DNA of 64,000 nt from Streptomyces eurocidicus (GTDB lineage Bacteria; Actinomycetota; Actinomycetes; Streptomycetales; Streptomycetaceae). The position numbers were made by a program, and so were the translations under genes. Shown here piece after piece: positions 26,922-35,530 of this stretch (positions are counted from its first letter, which is position 1; the number at the start of each line of letters is the position of its first letter). The notes under the pieces are model-generated. The model worked only from the letters and a program-made list of their open reading frames with translations, was not told the origin of the DNA and did no database searches. Location of the stretch: assembly GCF_002891295.1 (NCBI RefSeq), contig NZ_LGUI01000004.1:124001-188000 (forward strand), given 5' to 3'.

Positions 26922-28021
26922 GGGCTGACCGCCCGCCGGTCGGCGATCCGCCGGGGTTTGCCCGTGTCGCTGCGGTCGATGGCGTCCACGATGGTGATCC
27001 GCCCGACGGTGACGCCGAGCTCGCGCAGGGTCTCGGCGGTCCGCCGGTGGACGAGCTGGGGCTCGTGGGGCCCCGCGACGAGCAGTTCGACGTGCTCGCC
27101 GCGGATCCGGTCGGTGACGGGCACACAGCTGAGATCGGCGCAGGGGAGGGCGGCGCGCAGCCGTTCCTCCACCAGGTCGAGGTCGATCCTGCGGCCGTTG
27201 ACCTTGATCAGGCGGTGCCGGCGGCCGTGGAAGTGGAAGCTGCGGTCGTCCAGCCGCTGGACGTAGTCGTCGGTGGTCCACCTCGCCATGGGGCGGCCTT
27301 CCGGGGTGAGGGCGAGCCGGGGGCTGGTCACGCCGAGCCGGGCGTCGGCGGGGTCGTCGGTGAACCGGACGTCGTCCATCAGGGTCCAGGGCGAGGTCCC
27401 GGCGGCCTGCTCGCGATGGGCGATGGCGCCGGTCTCGGTGGACCCGAACAGCTCGATCAGCCGGACCCGGTCGGGCCCGGCGGCCGAGACGAAGTCCCCG
27501 GCCGTGGCCGGCAGCGTGGCGGTGCTGTGCAGCACGGTGACGCGCTCGCGCCGGCCCAGCACCGACTGGTCGCGGAGCAGGACGGGGAAGGCCCAGGGGA
27601 TGGCCACGACCAGCCAGCGATCGGCGTCGATGGCGGGCGTCGGCAGCCCGTAACGCGGCCAGTAGCACAGGGGGAGGCCGAGCACGGCGGGCAGCAGCGC
27701 GGTGGCGATGAGGCCGTAGAGATGGGTGGGGGGCGCGAAGGACAGCACCGCCCGGGGACGGTCGGCGCGGACCAGATCGGCCAGCATCCCCGCCTCCGCC
27801 CACAGCTGACGCCCGCTGTGGCGCCAGGGGGCGGCCGGCCCCGTGCTGCCGGACGTGCACAGCTCGACCACGTCCGGCAGCGCCTTTGTCACCAGCTCCT
27901 CGGCGGCCTCCCGTCCGAGCCGGTCCCATCGGGTGACCGTGGGCCCCAGGGGCCCGGTGGCCCCGGGGTCCAGGCTGCGGGCGAGGAGCTCCGGGGGCGC
28001 CAGTTCCTGATAGCTCTCCAT
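26918..28021 (-). CDS. Short ANL-superfamily AMP-dependent acyl ligase
   Basis: About 367 residues, roughly 130-150 shorter than usual adenylating enzymes because the N-terminal subdomain is mostly missing. Core motifs are present: A3 TSGSTGPAA, A5 ELFGSTETGA, A7 WTTDDYVQRL, the hinge region KVNGRRIDLD and the catalytic Lys near SDTGKPRRI. Compact ligases of this kind occur beside aryl-polyene ketosynthases. It should activate an arylacrylate and load it on the discrete ACP (30366-30665). Start is ATG 28021 (AAGGA upstream) or GTG 28024, both overlapping the KS-CLF stop. Confidence 0.85.
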   Translation of the reverse strand: MESYQELAPPELLARSLDPGATGPLGPTVTRWDRLGREAAEELVTKALPDVVELCTSGSTGPAAPWRHSGRQLWAEAGMLADLVRADRPRAVLSFAPPTHLYGLIATALLPAVLGLPLCYWPRYGLPTPAIDADRWLVVAIPWAFPVLLRDQSVLGRRERVTVLHSTATLPATAGDFVSAAGPDRVRLIELFGSTETGAIAHREQAAGTSPWTLMDDVRFTDDPADARLGVTSPRLALTPEGRPMARWTTDDYVQRLDDRSFHFHGRRHRLIKVNGRRIDLDLVEERLRAALPCADLSCVPVTDRIRGEHVELLVAGPHEPQLVHRRTAETLRELGVTVGRITIVDAIDRSDTGKPRRIADRRAVSP

Positions 28022-30369
28022 CACGGTCCTTCACCGGCCGGGCCGACGACCGCGGCCGCGTACGTACCGCCCCAGCTGGCCGCGGTCACCAGGGCCCGGC
28101 GGGGGCCGCCGGTGGGCCCGGCCGAGAGGTAGGAGCGCGCGCCGGGCAGCGGATCGGGCGGTTCGGCCGTGTGCGGCGGCAGGCCGCCGGCGCAGCCGTC
28201 GAGGGCGGCGACGAGGGACAGCAGCGCGCCGGCCGACTGGCAGTGCCCCGTCGCCCCGGCGACGGCGGTCAGCCTGGTGCCGGGCGACTTGAGACAGGAC
28301 GTGACCGCGGTGAGTTCGGCGTCGTCCAGGGCCGGGACGCCCCGGGCGGCACCGTAGACGTCGACGGCCTCCGTACCGCGCCCGCCCGCCCCGCCCGGCG
28401 CGGCCTCGTCCAGGGCCCTGCGCAGCGCCCAGGACCAGGAGTCGGCGCACAGCGGGGCGTCCGCCGACCGTCCGGGACCCGAGGACACCGCGTGCCCGAG
28501 CAGGGTGCCCAGTTCGGTGGCGCGCCGGGCCCGGGCGTGGTCCGTGGCCTCCAGGACCACGGCCGCCGCGCCGGCCGAGACGGGGCCCGGGGCGGCGGTC
28601 CGGGAGTACGGCAGGCACGGGCCGGGACCGTGCAGGCCGTAGCGGCCGTAGGCCCGCGCGAGCGTGTCGGTGACGTCGTCGGCCGCGACGACGACGACGG
28701 CGTCGGCCTGGCCCTGGCGGATCAGGTCGGCCGCGTGGCCCAGCGCGATCAGGCCCGAGGCGTCGCCGGTGGAGACGGCCGCCAGCGGGCCGCCCAGCCC
28801 CAGCTCCAGCGTGGCGTAGCCGGCCGGCACGCTGGAGACGATGTTCGGGGCGTGCACGGCGCTGATGTACTCCGGGCCCTCGCGTTCGACGGTCTCGTTC
28901 AGCAGCTCCACGGTCCCGATCGGGCCCGCGGCGGTCGCCAGGATGATGCCGACCCGGGTGCCGTCCCGCAGGCCCGAGTCGTCCCAGGCCATGCGCGTGG
29001 CGGCCACGGTCAGGGCGCCGAGCCCGTCCAGCCGCGGCCGGTACCTCGGATCGATGAAGTCCCGGAGGGAGCCGTCGAGGTCACGGGCGGAACGGAAGCC
29101 GTCCGGCGCGCCGCCGGTCCGCTCCCGGCGCAGCGCCGTGAGGAACGGCCGCCGCCCGGTGGCCAGGGCGGAGACCACCCCGGCGCCGGTGAACGACAGG
29201 CCCTTGGGCGGCCGGTCCTGCGGCCGGCCGCCGTTCCGGCCCAGGACCAGGGAGCAGCAGGCGCCGCCGAACGCGATCGAGTTGGACATCGCGACGTCGA
29301 CCCGGGCCCGCCGCGCGGTCCTGGGCACGACGTCCCAGGGCGGTGTGCCGTCGGCGTTGGCGGTCGGCGGGAGGACACCGTCCCGCAGGGCCAGCGTGGT
29401 GAGGACGGCCTCCAGCGCGCCGCAGGCCCCCAGCGTGTGCCCCACCTGGGGCTTGGAGCTGCTCATCGGCGGGGGCTCGGGCCCGGTGAACACGGCCCGC
29501 ATCGCGTTCAGCTCGGCGGTGTCGTTCGCGGGCGTGCCGGTGCCGTGACCGTTGACGTAGCCGACCGCGTCCGGAGCCAGGCCCGCGCGGCCCAGGGCGC
29601 CGAGCATGGCGGTACGCAGCCCGGAGCCGTCCGGGGGTGGGGCGGTGATGTGGTACGCGTCGCTGGTCAGGCCGTAGCCGAGCACGTAGGCCAGGACCGG
29701 GGCGCCGCGCGCCCGAGCGGACCTCTCCGACTCCAGGACCAGGAACGCCACCGCCTCCCCGAGGTTCAGGCCGCCGCTGCGGGCGTACGGCGCGGTCGGC
29801 TCGGAATCGATCGACTTCCAGCTGGCGAAGGTCGCGACGGTGGTGATGTTCAGCGCCTCGTAACCGCCCACCAGCATGACCGTGGCGCGCCCGGTGGCCA
29901 CGGCGTCGTGTGCGTAACCCACGGCGTTCGCGCTGGCGATGCAGCCGGTGGCGAAGACCGCCTTGGGCCCCCGGCCGCCGAGCGCGGCGCCGAGCCGGTC
30001 GACGCAGGTGTGCGCCGGGTGCGCGGCGGGCGCCGAGCCGGCCCGTCCTGCGGCAGCCGCCCGCCGGTAGTGCGTCCAGAGGTCCTCCGAACCGGAGTTG
30101 GTCCCGAGGGCGATGCCGATCTCGTGCGGATCGAGGGAGCCGGGGTCGAGCGCGGCGTGCTCCAGCGCTCCGCGGCCCGCCCGCTCGATCAGGAGCTCGG
30201 CGGCGGGGGCGTCGGGAAGCCGTGCGGCGAAGACGTCCGCGAGGTCGGAGCAGCGTCCCAGCGCCGAGGCGCCGGCGCACACGGCCTCCCAGACCTGCTC
30301 GGTCCCGACGCCCAGCCCGGAGGCCAGGTACACCCCGGTGACGGCGACTCGTGAGGGGGATCCGCTCAT
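28021..30369 (-). CDS. Fused ketosynthase and chain-length-factor-like protein (KS-CLF)
   Basis: 782 residues with two thiolase-fold halves. The first (about 1-385) is a full KS: Cys143 in ATGCIASAN, HGTGTPANDTAE and KPQVGHTLGACG. The second (about 395-775) keeps the fold, but the active-site Cys position reads STGDASG near residue 536, and its His motif is replaced (GATGHCQSAGA), as in chain-length factors. Type II systems normally make KS and CLF as separate proteins. It lies between the ACP gene (4-base ATGA overlap) and the ligase. Likely role: condensing malonyl units with an aryl-acyl starter. No DH is in the cassette. Confidence 0.9.
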   Translation of the reverse strand: MSGSPSRVAVTGVYLASGLGVGTEQVWEAVCAGASALGRCSDLADVFAARLPDAPAAELLIERAGRGALEHAALDPGSLDPHEIGIALGTNSGSEDLWTHYRRAAAAGRAGSAPAAHPAHTCVDRLGAALGGRGPKAVFATGCIASANAVGYAHDAVATGRATVMLVGGYEALNITTVATFASWKSIDSEPTAPYARSGGLNLGEAVAFLVLESERSARARGAPVLAYVLGYGLTSDAYHITAPPPDGSGLRTAMLGALGRAGLAPDAVGYVNGHGTGTPANDTAELNAMRAVFTGPEPPPMSSSKPQVGHTLGACGALEAVLTTLALRDGVLPPTANADGTPPWDVVPRTARRARVDVAMSNSIAFGGACCSLVLGRNGGRPQDRPPKGLSFTGAGVVSALATGRRPFLTALRRERTGGAPDGFRSARDLDGSLRDFIDPRYRPRLDGLGALTVAATRMAWDDSGLRDGTRVGIILATAAGPIGTVELLNETVEREGPEYISAVHAPNIVSSVPAGYATLELGLGGPLAAVSTGDASGLIALGHAADLIRQGQADAVVVVAADDVTDTLARAYGRYGLHGPGPCLPYSRTAAPGPVSAGAAAVVLEATDHARARRATELGTLLGHAVSSGPGRSADAPLCADSWSWALRRALDEAAPGGAGGRGTEAVDVYGAARGVPALDDAELTAVTSCLKSPGTRLTAVAGATGHCQSAGALLSLVAALDGCAGGLPPHTAEPPDPLPGARSYLSAGPTGGPRRALVTAASWGGTYAAAVVGPAGEGP

Positions 30370-30665
30370 CCGTCACCGCCCTCGGTCGCGCCGGTGTCGG
30401 CGGGGGTACGGACGGGGGCGGAGCCCGCGACCATGGCCATGATGGTGTCGATGCTCATCAGGTGTTCCGGTTCGACGGGCCGCGGCGGGAGGCGGAACGC
30501 CCGCTCCACGCGGGTGAGCACTTCCAGTTGCGCCAGGCTGTCGTAGATCGCGTCCGGCAGCTCGTCCAGCGGGCGGTCGCGGGGCCACTCCGCCGCCGAG
30601 GTGTTGAGTACGGCCCCGACCGTGTCGCGGACGACGAGCTCCGCGTCGGGCATGTCAGTGGACAC
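30366..30665 (-). CDS. Discrete acyl carrier protein
   Basis: 99 residues with the phosphopantetheine site YDSLAQLEVLTRVERAF (Ser near residue 43) in a four-helix ACP pattern. GTG 30665 has GGAGG four bases upstream and is preferred over an in-frame ATG twelve bases later. It overlaps the ammonia-lyase stop by 11 bases and the KS-CLF start by 4. By position it carries the aryl-acyl intermediate made by the ligase, for the KS-CLF or for KS1 of the modular PKS at 38024. The C-terminal tail is acidic and low-complexity. Confidence 0.92.
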   Translation of the reverse strand: MSTDMPDAELVVRDTVGAVLNTSAAEWPRDRPLDELPDAIYDSLAQLEVLTRVERAFRLPPRPVEPEHLMSIDTIMAMVAGSAPVRTPADTGATEGGDG

Positions 30666-32352
30666 AGTGCCTCCGCGGTTGTTCGGGCAGCTGGCTCTCC
30701 GCCTCGGCGCCGGCGGCCCTGAGCAGCGCGGCGATCTCCCCGGATCTGATCAGGGCGACGAGGGCGGCGAAGTCCGTGTCGAGCCGCCGGTCCTGGTCGA
30801 CGAAGGGGACCGCGGTGCGCACCAGGTCGCGGGCCGCCCGGGTCGCCGGGGCCATGCGGTCGCCGCCCCGGAGGTCCACCGCCTGGCAGAGCGCGGCCAG
30901 GTCGATGGCGGCGATGTTCTGCACCAGTTCGACGATGTGCCACGCGTCGCGGGCCGCGATGGAGGCCATGCTGACCTTGTCCTGGTTGTGCGACTCCGTC
31001 GAGCGGGAGAAGGCCGTCGCCGGGGTGCTGTTCTTCAGGGCTTCGGCGGCCAGGGAGGAGGAGGCGATCTGTGCGGCCTTGAAGCCGTGGTGGAGCCCGG
31101 AGTCGTAGTCCGAGCCGTCGGTCGGGCGCACCAGGTTCGCGGTCAGGCCCTGGTTGCTCTTCTCGTCGACGACCAGCGCCACCTGTCTGTCCAGCAGGTC
31201 GCCGAGGCTGGCGACGGCGAGTTTGAGGGCGTCCATGGCCTGTCCGACGTGGCCGCCGTAGAAATTGCCGCCGTGGTGCACCTCTCCGGTCTCGGGGTCG
31301 AACAGCGGGTTGTCGTTGGTGGAGTTGATCTCGGTGTCGACCCAGTCGGTGACCCAGCCGAGGGTGTCGTTGAGGACCCCCGTGACATGGGGCGCGCAGC
31401 GTACGGAGTAGCGGTCCTGCAGGCCGGTCCGCAGCATCTGGTAGCCGGCGCCGCTGAGCCGGGGGTTGGCGGTGACCCGGTCCTGGTGCTCGATGGCGAG
31501 CTTCGAGTCCTTCAGCAGACAGCGGATCCTCGCCGCGCTGGTCCGCTGCCCCGGGTGCGGTTTGTGCGTGTGGAGGAACGGCTCGAAGGGGCCGGCACTG
31601 GCCTGCAGGGCCTCGACCGCGAAGGCCGTGCACAGGTCGGCGATCGCGGCCAGGTCGCGGGCGGCGCGGACGGCGGCGACCGCGTAACCGCTCATGAAGG
31701 AGGTGCCGTTGATGAGCGCGAGCCCCTCCTTGGGCGCGAGCTCCACCGGGGCGAGGCCGGCCTGTTTCAGCGCCGAGGCGGCGGACCGCTTCGTGCCCCG
31801 GTGCAGCACGGTGCCGTTGCCGGTCAGCATGTCGGCGAGGTAGGCCAGCGGGACGAGATCGCCGCTGGCGCCGACGGAGCCCCGCTGCGGGATCAGCGGC
31901 AGGATGTCCTCGCGCAGGCAGTCCGCCAGGAGCCGCACCAGGTCCACCCGCACCCCGGAGTACCCGCGGGCCAGGCAGTTGGCTCTGATCAGCATGGTCG
32001 CCCGGGTCACCTCGGGCGGCGCCGGGTCGCCGCTGCCGGCCAGGTGGCCGGAGATGAGGTTGCGTTGCAGGGTGGCGGCCTTCGCCGGCCCGATGTGCCG
32101 CCCGCAGCTGTCGCCGAACCCGGTGGTCACCCCGTAGACCGGCTGTCCGGAGGCGACGAGTTCGTCCTTGGCCCGCTGGGCGGCCGCCATGCGGGCACAT
32201 GCCTCGGTGTCGAGGCGGATTTCCCATTTCTCAGGGCGCCGCGCGAAGTCCGCGACTTCTTCGGCGCGCAAAGAATCGGATCCCAGTACCAGGGCCGTGT
32301 CGGTTTCGACCAGCGGCACCGTACGTGTAAGCGCCAACGGAGACCCCCTCAT
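30655..32352 (-). CDS. MIO-dependent aromatic amino acid ammonia-lyase (or aminomutase)
   Basis: About 565 residues. The Ala-Ser-Gly triad that forms the MIO cofactor is in GSVGASGDLVPLAYL. The catalytic Tyr region is VYGVTTGFG, and the family signature TLQRNLISGHLAG marks the substrate loop. That loop (SGH) is not the HL of classical tyrosine nor the FL of phenylalanine lyases and has a histidase-like His, so substrate (Tyr, Phe or His) and lyase-versus-mutase activity remain open. With an HpaB hydroxylase downstream, Tyr to p-coumarate is the favoured reading. Start at ATG 32352 is tentative because its ribosome site is weak. It is the first gene of the leftward cassette. Confidence 0.88.
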   Translation of the reverse strand: MRGSPLALTRTVPLVETDTALVLGSDSLRAEEVADFARRPEKWEIRLDTEACARMAAAQRAKDELVASGQPVYGVTTGFGDSCGRHIGPAKAATLQRNLISGHLAGSGDPAPPEVTRATMLIRANCLARGYSGVRVDLVRLLADCLREDILPLIPQRGSVGASGDLVPLAYLADMLTGNGTVLHRGTKRSAASALKQAGLAPVELAPKEGLALINGTSFMSGYAVAAVRAARDLAAIADLCTAFAVEALQASAGPFEPFLHTHKPHPGQRTSAARIRCLLKDSKLAIEHQDRVTANPRLSGAGYQMLRTGLQDRYSVRCAPHVTGVLNDTLGWVTDWVDTEINSTNDNPLFDPETGEVHHGGNFYGGHVGQAMDALKLAVASLGDLLDRQVALVVDEKSNQGLTANLVRPTDGSDYDSGLHHGFKAAQIASSSLAAEALKNSTPATAFSRSTESHNQDKVSMASIAARDAWHIVELVQNIAAIDLAALCQAVDLRGGDRMAPATRAARDLVRTAVPFVDQDRRLDTDFAALVALIRSGEIAALLRAAGAEAESQLPEQPRRHCVH

Positions 32353-32632
32353 TCGTGGTTTCCCACCCACACCGATCGTAGGCTGACGCCCCATCCATGA
32401 ATACGGGGTAGCGCGAGATGGACCCGAACGAGGCATCCGTATGGCAATAGGACGGCGTGTCGCCTAGGGAAATGCCACGTCATTGGTCCAGGGCATGGAG
32501 ACTCTTGAAGTGATTGTCTCTTGAATTTCCGGGATTACCCGTTCGGTCGCACGCGGATACTTCGAATTCCCTGGCGGGCGCGGGGTCGGCAACGCGGCCC
32601 GGGCGGCGGGTGACGCGAAGGGAGTACATGAC
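32353..32632. promoter_or_regulatory. Divergent promoter region, ammonia-lyase versus Tat-exported protein
   Basis: About 280 bases with relatively low G+C, separating leftward and rightward genes. At 32464-32479 the sequence ctagggaaatgccacg fits 13 of 16 positions of the PimM operator consensus but breaks the second half-site. No gene is seen. Confidence 0.45.
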
Positions 32633-34582
32633 ATGGCACCGGACGCGCCACCGCCGGCCAGTGACCTCCGGCCGGCGCGGCGCCGCTTCCTGGGGCTCGG
32701 CGCCGCGCTGGGCGGGGCCCTCCTCCTCCCCGCCACCACCCCCGCCAGGCCCGCGCACCGGGCCGCCGTTCCGCCCGTGCCCTCCCTCACGGTGCGCAGC
32801 GGCAGCACCGTCGTCGTCGCCCGCACCACACGGCTGTACAGCCTCACCGTCGAGCCCGGCGGCACGCTCGCCGCCCCCGCCGGCAAGGCCCTGACCCTCA
32901 CCGTGAACGGGACCGAGACCGGAGCGGCGCTGACCCCGGCCGACACCGTCCGGATCGCCCCGGGCGCCTACCGCGGCGATGTGGTGATCACCGTGTGCGA
33001 CCCGCACATGGTCCACTTCAAGGGCCTCGCCTTCCCCCTCCGGCAAGCGCTGTTCGTCGGCGCCGACGGGCCCGACGCCGCCCGCTCCGTGGCCGCCGCG
33101 CGAAGCGGCGGGCGGGTCGGCACGGCGGCGGCCGACGGCCTGACCGTCATCTCCTCCGGCGAGGCGTTCAACGGCGTCCACGTGGTCGACGGCACGTATC
33201 TGCTGCGCGACCCGCACATCGAGCTGACCGGCAACGGCCGCAGCGACTTCGTCGGCTACGGCGCCGCCCTGACGGTCTCCGGCACCAGGGGCCGGCTCGT
33301 GGTGGACGGGGGCCGGATCACGTGCCGCGGCGTGATGCGGACCGCCGTGGTCGCCCTCGAGGGCGCGACGTTCGTGATGAAGAACTCCCGCCTGCACACG
33401 TACGACGGAACCCTGCCCGACGGGTACGTACCCAACGTCAACCCCCGGTTCATGCGCACCGCGCCCTGGGTCCTGGGCCTCTCGGGCAACGTCCGGGCCA
33501 CCAACCTCGCCGGGCCGGGCAGCACCGCGGTCTACCTCGCCTCCACCCTCTCCTCGGAGAGCTGGGGCGCGCTGTCCTCCGAGACCAGCGGCGACGGCTG
33601 CCGGCTGGGCGCCGTCAACAGCCGGGTGAAGGTCACCGGCGACGGCTACGGCTCCTACGCCGTCGACAACATCGCCCAGGTCTTCCTCGGGTGCGACTTC
33701 GACGTCACCGGGTACATCGGCATCAACCGCGGCGGCACCCTGCACTACGGCGGCAGCACCCGCCAGGCCGTACGGAGGCTGAACACCGACTGGAAGCTGG
33801 GCCTGAGGGACGGCGAGCTGGCGGACCTCGCCCCCCGCGGCAGCACGCTCCGCTCCCGCCGCTTCGGGGTGCTCTGGCACGGCCCGGGCTCGGTGCGCGT
33901 CGACGGCGGCACCGTGCTCCGCACCGGGGGCACGGCGTTCCTCGTCAAGGGGCAGCCCGCCCGGCTCAGCGTCGACGGGGCCGACGGCGCGCGGCTGCTG
34001 CCCGGCAACGGCGTCCTGCTGCAGCTGATGGACGACGACGACCCGTGCCCGCCGCGGATGGACGGCTGGGGCATCGCCGAAGCCGTCTACCGCGAACCGG
34101 CGGGCGCGCCCGAGCGCATGAAGGACTTCGACACCGCCGTCGCGCACCCCACGGACGCCGTCGCGGAATTCCACGAGATCGAGCTGACCGGTGACGTCTT
34201 CAACGGCATGCGGGGCGGGGCCGGCCGGCTGCCCGGCCAGAACCTGAGCGTCTCCCTCACCCGCAGCCGCCTCACCGGCGCCGTCTCGGCCACCACCACG
34301 AGGCACCGGGTGAGCACCATCGACCGCACCCGCTACCAGGAGCTCGGCGTCGTCACCAACACCCCGTCCGCGGTGGTCAACAACGGGCTGCTCCTCACCG
34401 TCGGCCCCGGCAGCCACTGGACCCCCACGGGGACCTGCCACCTGTCGGTCCTCCGGCTGGACCCCACCGCGCGGATGACCGCCCCCGGCGGCCGGTCCCT
34501 GGAGATGACCGTGAACGGCCGTGACGTCCGGCCCGCGCCCGGCGGGAGTTGGTCCGGCGTGATCGAGATCCGTATCCGCTGA
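32633..34582 (+). CDS. Tat-exported repetitive beta-rich protein, function unknown
   Basis: 649 residues. The N-terminus has a twin-arginine signal (ARRRFLGLGAALGGALLLP, about residues 20-45) with cleavage probably before residue 50. The mature part is a long series of short beta-strand repeats rich in Gly, Val, Thr and Asn, with asparagine/aspartate turns, resembling a right-handed parallel beta-helix of the pectate-lyase type. The opening LTVRSGSTVVV block resembles a C-terminal MTVNGRDV block. No catalytic signature was recognised. It is divergent from the aryl cassette and convergent with the flavin reductase. It may be a surface protein unrelated to the pathway, or an extracellular processing partner. 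Confidence 0.75.
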   Translation: MAPDAPPPASDLRPARRRFLGLGAALGGALLLPATTPARPAHRAAVPPVPSLTVRSGSTVVVARTTRLYSLTVEPGGTLAAPAGKALTLTVNGTETGAALTPADTVRIAPGAYRGDVVITVCDPHMVHFKGLAFPLRQALFVGADGPDAARSVAAARSGGRVGTAAADGLTVISSGEAFNGVHVVDGTYLLRDPHIELTGNGRSDFVGYGAALTVSGTRGRLVVDGGRITCRGVMRTAVVALEGATFVMKNSRLHTYDGTLPDGYVPNVNPRFMRTAPWVLGLSGNVRATNLAGPGSTAVYLASTLSSESWGALSSETSGDGCRLGAVNSRVKVTGDGYGSYAVDNIAQVFLGCDFDVTGYIGINRGGTLHYGGSTRQAVRRLNTDWKLGLRDGELADLAPRGSTLRSRRFGVLWHGPGSVRVDGGTVLRTGGTAFLVKGQPARLSVDGADGARLLPGNGVLLQLMDDDDPCPPRMDGWGIAEAVYREPAGAPERMKDFDTAVAHPTDAVAEFHEIELTGDVFNGMRGGAGRLPGQNLSVSLTRSRLTGAVSATTTRHRVSTIDRTRYQELGVVTNTPSAVVNNGLLLTVGPGSHWTPTGTCHLSVLRLDPTARMTAPGGRSLEMTVNGRDVRPAPGGSWSGVIEIRIR

Positions 34583-34628
34583 CCCGGCGACGGCTCCGGG
34601 CCGCTGCCCCGCCCGCGCCCGGGGCCGG

Positions 34629-35177
34629 TCATGCCCGGACCCGGGGCGTCGGCGAGTCGTCGCCGGTCAGGTTGCTGATCTTGTGGAAGCGGCCCAGATA
34701 GCTGAGCAGCGGGCGTGCCGTGGGGCTCACCCTGCTCGCGGTCACCCAGCCGATGGTGAGGAGGTGATCGCCGTTCGGCACCTGCCCCTCGGTGCGGCAC
34801 TCGAACACGCAGGCCGCGTCCGCCAGGATCGGGTGGCCGCCGTTCGGCGCGGGATGCCAGCCGATGCCGTGGAACTCGTCGGTCACGCCGAAGCGTTCGG
34901 TCGAGGCGAACCAGCGGGCGATCCCGGACTGGTGCTCCTGGAGCAGGTTCACCACAAATCCGCCGGAGTCGGCCATCGCGGCGGTGAGACGGCTGCCCTG
35001 CCGCAGGCACACCGACAGCAACTCGGGGTCCATCGATACGGAGGTGACCGATCCGGCGGTCATGCCGGCCGGGCCGGTCCCGGTCCGGACCGTCAGGACC
35101 GCGACCGCGGTGGGCAGATGCCGCATCGCCGCCCGGAATCCTTGGTCCTTCATTCCGGAGGTTTCTGTGTGTTTCAT
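34629..35177 (-). CDS. Short-chain flavin reductase (HpaC/StyB/SgcE6-like)
   Basis: 182 residues of the flavin reductase-like split-barrel family. FRAAMRHLPTAVAVLT at the N-terminus, AGMTAGSVTSVSMDPELL (FMN/FAD binding) and GDHLLTIGWV are the conserved elements. It reduces free FAD with NAD(P)H and passes FADH2 to a two-component monooxygenase. Both the HpaB-type (23184) and StyA-like (25596) oxygenases of the cassette need such a partner, and this is the only candidate in the window. I chose the ATG at 35177 (GAGGA nine bases upstream); an in-frame ATG 78 bases further upstream adds a non-conserved leader. Confidence 0.9.
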   Translation of the reverse strand: MKHTETSGMKDQGFRAAMRHLPTAVAVLTVRTGTGPAGMTAGSVTSVSMDPELLSVCLRQGSRLTAAMADSGGFVVNLLQEHQSGIARWFASTERFGVTDEFHGIGWHPAPNGGHPILADAACVFECRTEGQVPNGDHLLTIGWVTASRVSPTARPLLSYLGRFHKISNLTGDDSPTPRVRA

Positions 35178-35530
35178 CGTCCCCGTCCTCACTCCTAGCC
35201 CGCGCGGAATACCGTCACGGCCGAGCAAATATGGCGACCAGCACACGGCGACCATATCGCCAGAAGGTCAAGGAATTACCGCCGTGCCCGGGAACCCCCT
35301 CCAACGAGGTAAAAAGGATCCAGGTGTTATCGGACCATCGGGTCAACGAGTGTCATGACCATCGTTCTTCGGGAAACCCGGCGCCGCGCCCATGGGGGCC
35401 TCAACTATGCTGCGATCGGCGGCAATTCACCGGACCGCCGCCTTTCCGTCCTCGGGACCGCTGCCGGTCCGCCGCGCATTCCGTGCGGGCCGGCAGCGGG
35501 ACACCACCGCCTTTCCGGGAGACCGCCACC
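35178..35530. promoter_or_regulatory. 353-bp divergent spacer, flavin reductase versus DHA2 transporter
   Basis: Contains ATATGG (35229-35234) and CCATAT (35252-35257) as an inverted pair enclosing two direct copies of GGCGACCA. It lies about 55-80 bases upstream of the reductase start and is a candidate operator. No gene is seen. Confidence 0.35.

Noticed and set aside
30366..35177. Reading the cassette as styrene or aromatic catabolism (StyA plus HpaB plus reductase)
   Set aside because: The embedded discrete ACP, KS-CLF and AMP-ligase, with overlapping genes, fit biosynthesis; no ring-cleavage dioxygenase or CoA-thiolase genes are present.
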